Origin: Manis javanica
Taxonomy: Eukaryota > Chordata > Mammalia > Pholidota > Manidae
Reading direction: 5' to 3'
Assembly: GCF_040802235.1 (NCBI RefSeq)
Contig: NC_133156.1
Location: 115,040,173-115,104,172 of the forward strand
DNA length: 64,000 nt
The position numbers and the translations under genes were made by a program. This document shows positions 56,645 through 64,000 of this stretch, piece after piece. Numbering within the stretch: the stretch's first letter is position 1; each line of letters opens with the position of its first letter. The notes beneath the pieces were generated by a model, which was not told where the DNA came from, ran no database searches, and was given only the letters and a program-made list of their open reading frames with translations.

Positions 56645-57215
56645 GCTTACTTCTTCATTTTACAAAGATGTGGCTATTTTAAAGCATTCCCTCCTCCAAA
56701 TTCTTTGATATTCCTTCCATCATGAGGTACAACCTGCATCCCCTCCTCTTGTGTCGTAGTGGTCCTGTAACTGCTTCCTGAAATAGAATACAGCAAAGGT
56801 GGGAATGGCGGAGGATATAGCTTCTATCATGTTTATTGAAGCACTTGTATTTGGCGTCTCGTGCTAATCTATAAGATGTATGAATAAATACCTTGAGTCC
56901 ACTATGCGCTGAGAAATTCGAGGCACATGGAGAAACTATATATAAGTTACACCAGCCAGCAATTTGAGTCTTTAAATCCTTAAAGGACAGCAGCAGACAT
57001 ACATGTAAGGAATGAAACCAGATTAATTCTAGCCGCTGACTCTAGCCACCCAGCTTTCAGCTCTGCTCTGTTGAGGTACAGATATCACACAGCAGAGTCC
57101 AGCAGTTCATTCTTTGCCCCTGTCCAAATTCCTGAACACAGAATTCTGGAGCATAAAAGGTTGTTTTAAACCACTAAGGTCTGGGTGTTGTCTTACACAG
57201 CAATAGAAGCCAGAA
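56645..57215 (+). mobile_element. MLT1-type LTR, diverged
   Basis: 'cctccaaattctttgatattccttccatcatgagg', 'cagcaaaggtgggaatggcg', 'cttgagtccactatgcgctgagaaattcgaggcacatggagaaac', 'ctgaacacagaattctggagcataaaaggttgttttaaaccactaaggtctgggtgttgtcttacacagcaatagaagccagaac' match the later, more diverged MLT1 LTRs. The ending is diagnostic. Confidence 0.8.
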
Positions 57216-57219
57216 CAAG

Positions 57220-57940
57220 TGCTCAGAAATGAATCACAGTTTGCAGTCCTACTATGTGGAGTTTATGGAACCTAAAGCTTATTTAGGGGCAGTGGATTCC
57301 TGTCTTAATTGCCCTTATTTATTAACTCATGTCTTGCCAACTTCCCTGTCTTATACAGAATTTTTTTGTTCTACTCCCAAATATGATTTGGGGTTGCTAT
57401 TTGTTAGGATTGGGTTTTGCTACTTGTGACAGGAATCTGAAATTAATAGTGACTAAAACGAATAAGATTTTATCTGACAGTCTAAGGCTCTGGAGTCAGA
57501 CAACATATCTAAGTTTGAGCTATGTTTCATTCGAAACACACAGGCTTTTCCCAGCTTTTTAATGAGTCATTCCTAAAGTGTGGCCTTCTTTCAGATGATT
57601 CAAAATGGCTGCTAGTGTGCCAGTTATTACTTTCACACTCCTGTCAGCAAGAATTAGGAATGGGGAAGAGTTGGCCAAACTATCTATCTAATACACTTTC
57701 AGGAAGTTAACCATTCTATTTTCATTTTCATATTGGTCAGAACTAATATGTCACACTTAGCTGCAAAGATATCTGGGAAATGAAATATATCTGGAGAAGC
57801 AACATGTCCTACTAGCAGACGTTCTGTCACTAAGGGCAAATTGGAGAAATACGTGGTGCTACTAGGATTCTCCTCCTCAGAGGGAATGCACAGGAAAACA
57901 TTTCAGTTGAATACTTGTTTAAAAGAGAGGAGGGAACGCT
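57220..57940. other. Unclassified DNA
   Basis: No supported gene. Three overlapping short open frames (57229-57710) look like chance. Confidence 0.35.
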
Positions 57941-57944
57941 AACA

Positions 57945-58150
57945 CAAACGAAGCACCTACCATGTGTTAGAGACTAACTACACCGCTAGCCTAATGTGTG
58001 ATGTAGAATTATTGGCCTCATTTTCTAGAACAGAAATTGATTTAAAGTTGGGAATAGCATGCCCAAGTATTTGTTGCTAATAAGTAGCTGAAACATAGTT
58101 CAAATCTAGGAGGGCTTTCTAACTCCAATGCCCATTCTTCACTTCTCAAA
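57945..58150 (-). repeat. MIR SINE
   Basis: On the plus strand 'acgaagcacctaccatgtgttagagactaactacaccgctagcctaatg', 'gaattattggcctcattttctagaacag', 'gcatgcccaagtatttgttgctaataagtagctg' and 'ttcaaatctaggagggctttctaactccaatgccc' are reverse-complement MIR. Confidence 0.82.
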
Positions 58151-58239
58151 CAGGAGAACCCTGGAGAAAGAATGGTCAGTAGCCTTTGAAGCAGGAACCT
58201 GTGTCTTGTTTGTTACCAGCTACCCACCACACAGGATGA

Positions 58240-58335
58240 TGTGACAAAGACAATGACGATGCTAATTCTTACTGAGCACTACATGCAGGCAACTAAGTGC
58301 CAAAAGGTCATGAATTCATTAACGTAGACTCTACA
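58240..58335 (-). repeat. MIR fragment
   Basis: 'gctaattcttactgagcactacatgcaggcaactaagtgccaaaagg' is the reverse-complement MIR start. Confidence 0.55.
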
Positions 58336-59274
58336 GATTTTTTTTCCTGAATAGCAAGATTGACTTTCATTTGAAAAGGAACAACAACCTCTTTTAGCTT
58401 TTTTTTTTTTTTTTTAGTTATTTCTAAAGAATAGCAGTATGATTTTGTTCACATTTTCAAGATGACTGTCAAGAGTTCCTCTTTGGGGATACAGTGCCTT
58501 GGCACACCAGTGCACTCTCACTCATCCTGATTGAACTCAAGAGCACATTTTCATATTGTTAGTTGTTTATCTGAACAATCTAGAGTACTTTTTTTCCAGC
58601 TTGCGAGGCTAGAAAATAACTCAAATGGCAAATATTAACATTACAAGAAATTCTGCAACCTTTTAACTTTCCTTGATATACTTCAGATGGAGCTATGTTC
58701 TTCCAATCGCTTACACTTGGCACTACAGGAGTTTATTCTTTATTAAAAAATAAACTGTGCATAACTGGGAAATTTTGAAATCTAGTGTGACTAATAACTT
58801 TGGAATTTATCAAATCATCTCCTGTTAAAGGATTATCATCCTGAAATCCATGAAGCCTGCAAAAATAGTTGTAAGAAAATCAGAAGTCACCAGAATAACA
58901 ACACTTTGAAGTAAGCAGAAACAGAATAAGACCAGTTAAGTACACAACAAAATGGCCAGGGTGCAGGAAGAGAAATGGTCATAGCAAAAACTCCATGAAA
59001 TTTGGGAACAGTTTGCCTGAAGGAATCCTGTTAGTACTAATTGCTTTTGAAATGAAAAGTATTCTTTAGATTTAATATTTTTGTTGGTTTCCTTATTTTC
59101 CTACCTGCTCTTTCAATTCTTCAAGCAAATACAAATTTAAGTACCAGCATTATTTAATGGCAAGAAACCACTCTTCCCTTAGCATTGACACAGATCTCAA
59201 AAAGCAGTAAAGCTGAGGCTATTATCATTTGTTAGATCTCTCTACAGGAAACCTTAGGTCATGGCTCTCTGGGC
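58336..59274. other. Unclassified DNA
   Basis: A T run lies at 58400-58418. There is no gene or classifiable repeat. Confidence 0.4.
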
Positions 59275-59370
59275 TTTGCAAGTAAAAATGTAAATTAAAT
59301 ATTGGAAATAAAAATCAATCTTTGTTTGCAAGTAAAAATGTAAATTAAATATTGGAAATAAAAATCAATC
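59275..59370. repeat. Perfect 46-bp tandem duplication, period 50
   Basis: 59275-59320 and 59325-59370 are identical over 46 bases, separated by 'tttg'. Both start 'tttgcaagtaaaaatg' and end 'aatcaatc'. Confidence 0.97.
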
Positions 59371-60175
59371 AATAACCAATATTAGATGATTATTAAATAT
59401 CAATTTTTATTGTCCATAGAAATATCTAAGCAAATATGTTCCTATAATCCTAAATATTAAGGCTTTAAACTCTAAAACTTTATCAGTAGGGGGCAAAGAG
59501 CTATATGTTTATATATATGAATGAAATAGACTTTGAACTCAATTGCAGTAAGATATAAAATCTTGAGTTTGAGATGTCATAAAAAATTATAGTGAAGTAG
59601 CTATTTACTAGCAATATGTCTTTATCGGCTATTTTCTAAATTAAAGTAGTCAGAAGTCAATGAGACACAGAGAAATTTCCAGTCTTATAAATTAGAATAC
59701 ATTTAAATATCCAGCTGCTGGTGCCATTCACATGGTTTTGTTTATAATCCAACGTTGAATAGCTCTGGTACTGGAATTACAATTTCAGGCATTTCCATGC
59801 CACATGTAGAACCTGCTTTTAATTCCATAAACAATCAGTTGCCTTTTAGTTCAGAAAATTTTAAATTTGAATTACAGGAGGAGATACTTTTCAAAACATA
59901 ATACCACTCTTTACACCCTTGTTAGATACTAACATACAATAATTTGATGGTTTTAACATTTTTGGCTACTTAACAATTCTTAAAATTAGAGAAGCTAAAT
60001 TCCCAGGAGTCCTGTTAACACCCACAGAAATTGTCTCAGGTGGTGAAAATGAACAATTAAATAATATAAAATTAGAATTTAAGAGTCACAGAATGAGGCC
60101 CTATAACAAGTTATGGGTTTGAAGCTGGCGTGCTGTATGCTCGACCTCTTCACTTGTCAGCTTGTGAGGGTAAAA
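59371..60175. other. Unclassified AT-rich DNA
   Basis: No supported gene or repeat. Confidence 0.4.
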
Positions 60176-60177
60176 TT

Positions 60178-60510
60178 GTAACATTTCCAGAATATCTCAT
60201 CTGCCTTTAGTACATCTGCATATCAACAGGCGTTCAGAGGTGGAAAGAAGTATGGTTTTAGTGCATTTGCATCTTTCCTCAGGGATAGAGAGAAGTTCAT
60301 CTCCATATCAATGGGTAATTACCTGGGCAAGGAGGGTTTATCTGTACCTAGGAAGTGAGGCGAGGGCCGGTTTTGCTGCTGCTGGAGCAGGAGAGAGAGA
60401 TGGGCCGGACTACAGTTTCGTAAGCAATAAAAGGGTTTTAAACTTTATTTCTCCCTTTGACTGATTTCGGTTTTTAGATGTATTTTGCCCTGGGATTTCC
60501 TCTCCCCAGA
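60178..60510 (+). mobile_element. Probable ERV solo LTR
   Basis: A GC-richer block with LTR architecture. An octamer ATTTGCAT lies at 60265-60272 with a related 'tctgcatatc' about 50 bp upstream, and a possible cap region follows. 'gtaagcaataaaaggg' carries AATAAA at 60426-60431, followed by T- and C-rich text ending '...cctctcccca' near 60510. No gag, pol or env sequence is adjacent. The boundaries TG...CA are a guess, and no TSD was confirmed. The longest open frame inside (60240-60464) has no recognisable domain. Confidence 0.55.
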
Positions 60511-60931
60511 TTTACAGCTCACTATATGGTGTTGGGGATTATTTGAGAGGCTGCAAGTAGTCAAGGCTAAACACAATTTTCAGTCAGCCATTCCGAGTGT
60601 AAGACTGGAAATGGAATATGTGTAGAGAATGTGAGGACAATGGATTTAGCAAAAGAATTGCTGAAATCATTGTCTGAAACCTGAATGGTTGAATTGTGTG
60701 TTGCAGGCAATTTCCAAGCATGATAATTTCACTCCCATTTTAATTTGCCTGGACAGAATATTCAATATGTAAGCAATTAGTGTTCCAATACATTATCACA
60801 ATCTAAAAATGAAAGATTATTTTACCTTTCTTTGATTTTTTTTTCCTTTAAATTCATTTTTTGCTGATCTGGACATTTATAACATTTCCTCTTATAAACA
60901 ATATTGATTTTTTTAATGAAGGAAGCTTTTT
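60511..60931. other. Unclassified AT-rich DNA
   Basis: Nothing supported is visible. Confidence 0.4.
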
Positions 60932-60947
60932 AAAAATGAGTAGCTTA
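60932..60947. repeat. Left TSD of short L1 insertion
   Basis: 'aaaaatgagtagctta', identical to 61281-61296. It begins with A5, as expected at an L1 endonuclease site. Confidence 0.93.
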
Positions 60948-61280
60948 AAAACTGAAGGAACAAAACAGCAGCAGACTCATAGACTCCAAGGGACTAGAGG
61001 TTACCAAAGCAGAGGGGTACGGGAGGGTGGGAGGGGAGGGAGGGAGAAGGGGACTGAGGGGTATTATGATTAGTGCACATGGTGTAGGGGGGTCATGGGA
61101 AAGACAGTGTAGCACGGAGAAGGCAAATCAAATCGTGAATCTGTGGCATCTTACTACACTGATGGACAGTGACTGCAATGGGGTATGGGGGGGGACTTGA
61201 TAATATAGGTGAATATAGTAACCACAATGTTTTTCATGTGAGACCTTCATAAGAGTGTATATCAAGGATACCTTAATAAA
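60948..61280 (+). mobile_element. LINE-1 insertion truncated to its 3' UTR, intact TSDs
   Basis: A 333-bp insertion containing only the L1 3' UTR ('aaactgaaggaacaaaac...' to 'accttaataaa'). It shares most positions with 736-1071. It carries a strongly G-rich tract at about 61013-61060, and ends in the A-tail that merges with the right TSD. Perfect 16-bp TSDs flank it, so it is probably among the younger insertions here. Confidence 0.94.
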
Positions 61281-61296
61281 AAAAATGAGTAGCTTA
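61281..61296. repeat. Right TSD of short L1 insertion
   Basis: Exact copy of 60932-60947. Confidence 0.93.
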
Positions 61297-61299
61297 TGC

Positions 61300-62390
61300 C
61301 TCTTAAGTTTCATTTATTATTCCTTGGAAGAAAATGTAATTACAAATCATTTGGAAACAAATTATCATGTTATTCCATAGGATTTTACATCAAAAATATA
61401 TTTTTCTTTGTTAATTGAAATGTATTAATTTTCTGATTTTAAAATTGGACATGGAAGCCCACAGAGCTGCCATAATTTGGTGTACCAGATATAAAACTAA
61501 TGTTCATTAGAGAGAGTCAAAGATGTAACAGCATGCCTTGATGTAGTGATCATTTATCTGCCTTAGAAACTAGATACACGAAGAAGATTTGAACAAGAAG
61601 ACAAAGGCAATTCTATTTCACGCACACACACACACACACAAAAGGTGTATTAGTTGTTTAAAGGGATAGGAGTTTCAAATATGTATTTAAAACAAAAAAA
61701 CAAGATTAAAAATTGACATCTAACCAACAAAGACACACTTAACCAAATAGCTTTGGTGGCATTTTAGAATTCACCTCTAATAAGATCTTGAATCACTAAT
61801 TAGCTGATTTTTTTCACATGTGTTGTTTGTTCTATGTTGAAACTATTATGGCACAGGTAGTAAAGACATGCTTTGATTACATCACCAATTATTGGTACAT
61901 GGTACAAGGAACGAGCCTTACTGGGGCACAGCTTGGGAACCTTTTATTGCTGGCCTTGCCCAGTATACATGTGAATGCTTTTTATGCCTGTGATTGTCTT
62001 TCAATAGAAAAGTACTATTTAGACAGTCCTTCCTTTCTTGCTCTTATCATACACATCTGTTAGGTGGTTTTCTCAATGACCTAATTCCCATACATCTTGC
62101 ATATGTATGTACGCGAAATGTAAGTGGATAAAGAAACCAATTAATATACAACAGGGAATGATGAAGGTTGTAGGAACTCGAGAGCATGTGTCCATAAAAA
62201 AGAGTCAGGTACTTCTCAGCTCCTGCTAATTATTGTCATAAGCCCAATATAGTAAGAATCTTTATTCTCCTTTCTCTCCTTTTTATCTAGAAGTTTACTT
62301 TTTGTGTGTAATCTCACCATTTTGAAAACACGGTTTTATTTATTAGCAAAATGTATAATAAGCAAAATATATATATAAAGATGGACATTA
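61300..62390. other. Unclassified AT-rich DNA with (CA)n
   Basis: No gene is supported. A (CA)n run of about 10 units lies at 61622-61641. Confidence 0.45.
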
Positions 62391-62394
62391 CTAA

Positions 62395-62505
62395 CAGGAC
62401 ACCAGTCCAATCTGCTCTCGTTTTACAAATGAGAAAAATAAGTTCTCATCAAGTTAAACACATACATTGAACCGGTGAAGCCAAGAACAGAATCCTGGAT
62501 ATGCA
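62395..62505 (-). repeat. MIR remnant
   Basis: 'ctctcgttttacaaatgagaaaaataagttctcatcaagttaaacacatac' and 'ccaagaacagaatcctgg' follow reverse-complement MIR. Confidence 0.6.
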
Positions 62506-62749
62506 GACATATCCAGGCAAGCAGTTCTCTAAATCTATCTCTCTACTCCATTATTTTAGTTGCCATGGAAGTGAGTCTATTTCATTTCTCATTAATCAAA
62601 AATAACTTAAGCTATTCTAATATACTTTTCTTTTTACAATCTATCTGTGTTTTTACTAGGGAGATATAACTAAAACCACACTCTCCTCCCAGCCCAGAAA
62701 ACCTACCCACAAAAGTAGAAGAAAAATAAAGTTTTTTTAAAGGAATAAA

Positions 62750-63180
62750 CATTAAGCTGGGGGGCAATGGATATCACAAGCACCTGCTCAGAGACTGCAA
62801 GGACAGGAAGCAAGCTTGCCCTTTGTAATACAGAGCAGATAGCACCCAGTATGTACATGTGTTCAAGATAAACAGTAACTAGTCCTCAAGGAAGGCTTGA
62901 CAGCATCATTTGTCACACATGCATCTGAAATTTACCTGGTAATTGGAGAGACCATCTGTGTTAGCTCATTAGCTTAATCCAAAAAATAAATGAATTTCTG
63001 CAATCTTTGTGACAAGAGAGAGTTTTGTTACTCAGAGTGAGGCAGTTGCGCATCCGCCTTCCCCAACAGGAACTGGGAGAGAGGAGCTCTATCCTCCTTG
63101 ATTACCCCTGGAAAAGAGGGTTCCAAGTCTGTGAGAAAGACATCCCTAGGTCATAAAGCGGACAACAGGCTTATTTTGTT
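62750..63180 (+). repeat. Possible LTR-like repeat
   Basis: A GC-richer segment ('tgctcagagactgcaaggacaggaagcaagcttgccctttg', 'cttccccaacaggaactgggagagaggagctctatcctccttgattacccctgg') with 'aaaaaataaatgaatttctgcaatctttgtgac' as a possible poly(A)-signal zone. I could not identify the family or its ends. Confidence 0.35.
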
Positions 63181-64000
63181 TTTAAAAAGATGTACATTAT
63201 ATTTCAGAGACAGAAAAAGAACTTAACAGCTTTCTAAAGTAAATGCTCTAAGAAAAGGGAGAGGTGTTTCTTTCCTTCTTTTCAACGGGGAGAATTAAGC
63301 CTCTTATTTTTAATTTGTATCTGCTCTTCCAACTACATAGAATGCTGCTACAATTCCAGGTTGAACTGAGTTACTCTGGTACCTGTAATGATTTAGCTCT
63401 TTAAAAATATTTATTTTTGCAGATAATTTACAATTAAATGATTTTTAAAACTGGGAAAAAAATGTAATTCCCTCACCAAGAGATGGGTATATATATATAT
63501 ATATATTTTGCAACAGAACTAGAAAAACAACTGCTGAAGAATCTAATTGTTATGTAAATTATATGGCAGACTTTTACTTTTGAAATTGTGTTCTTATGCC
63601 CAATATAGCATATTTTCCTCATAGTCTAAACACTCAGATTCATTTTGAAAGGTATTAATCAAATTGCTCTCAATCACCAGCTCTTGTTTAATTTGCTTGT
63701 CCCCTAGAGTAGTTTAGCATTTTCAATGGCTGTCTTCCTCTTGAATTATTACTTGATTGAGTGGCCTAGACTTACCTTATTTTTCTGTGATCTATTGTAT
63801 TAAACTCTAAATATTTCTTGTTAATATGTATGTGTGTTTTTTAGTTTGTTGATTTCTTTCCATTTCAGGTTAGATATAAGGAAGTGGTTAGGAAAATATG
63901 ATTTTCACTATTTAATCCACATTCTAACCTCTGCTATGATTTTTTTAAATAAATATTTTCTCAGGTTTTTATGGAAGACTGTCTGCTAAATGGTTGCCAA
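63181..64000. other. Unclassified AT-rich DNA with (TA)n
   Basis: No gene is supported. A (TA)n of about 10 units lies at 63488-63507. Confidence 0.45.

Overview
This window is vertebrate nuclear DNA from a placental mammal. It is AT-rich and contains no complete protein-coding gene. It is built from layers of interspersed repeats: LINE-1 (L1) copies of several ages, LINE-2, MIR, MaLR/MLT1 LTRs, hAT- and Tigger-type DNA transposons, microsatellites, and long stretches of AT-rich sequence that I cannot classify. The younger L1 copies share one 3' UTR type: a G-rich purine tract, a block containing 'cactgatggacagtgactgca', and an end in 'accttaataaaaaa'. I see no Alu, rodent B1/B2, ruminant BovB/tRNA-Glu SINE or carnivore tRNA-Lys SINE. 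That argues against primates, rodents, ruminants and carnivores. A pangolin or xenarthran is possible from memory of similar L1 tails, but this is a weak inference. The setting is intergenic or deep intronic.

Layout. 1-9.5 kb: an L1 3' end, old L1 and MIR fragments, hAT remnants and a (TG)n tract. 9.5-21.6 kb: a minus-strand 5'-truncated L1 (9552-10541) with a perfect 16-bp target-site duplication (TSD), a long copy of an unnamed dispersed repeat ('family X'), two degraded L1 ORF2 tails, and a minus-strand ERV LTR with TATA and CCAAT boxes. 21.6-30.7 kb: mostly unclassified DNA, plus a Tigger-like element, a MaLR LTR, an L2 tail and a candidate exon (28450-28678). 30.7-40.1 kb: three more L1 tails, one with an internal 63-bp duplication, then an MLT1 LTR split by a 1.9-kb retroelement that has an L1 5' UTR and ORF1 but no ORF2 (half-L1 structure), then a possible LTR. 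40-50.4 kb: mostly unclassified, with a full-length 164-nt U1 snRNA retrocopy on the minus strand, a GC-rich island and an MLT1 LTR. 50.4-64 kb: L1, L2, MIR and LTR fragments, a short L1 insertion with a 16-bp TSD (60948-61280), a probable ERV LTR, and a perfect 46-bp tandem duplication.

No operon or multi-gene system is present. The common thread is L1 machinery: it moved itself, the ORF1-only derivative and the U1 RNA, all marked by TSDs and A-rich tails. The observations most worth checking are the ORF1-only element nested in MLT1, the near-intact U1 retrocopy, and the candidate exon with strong splice-site consensus. Most open reading frames in the window are chance or repeat-derived.
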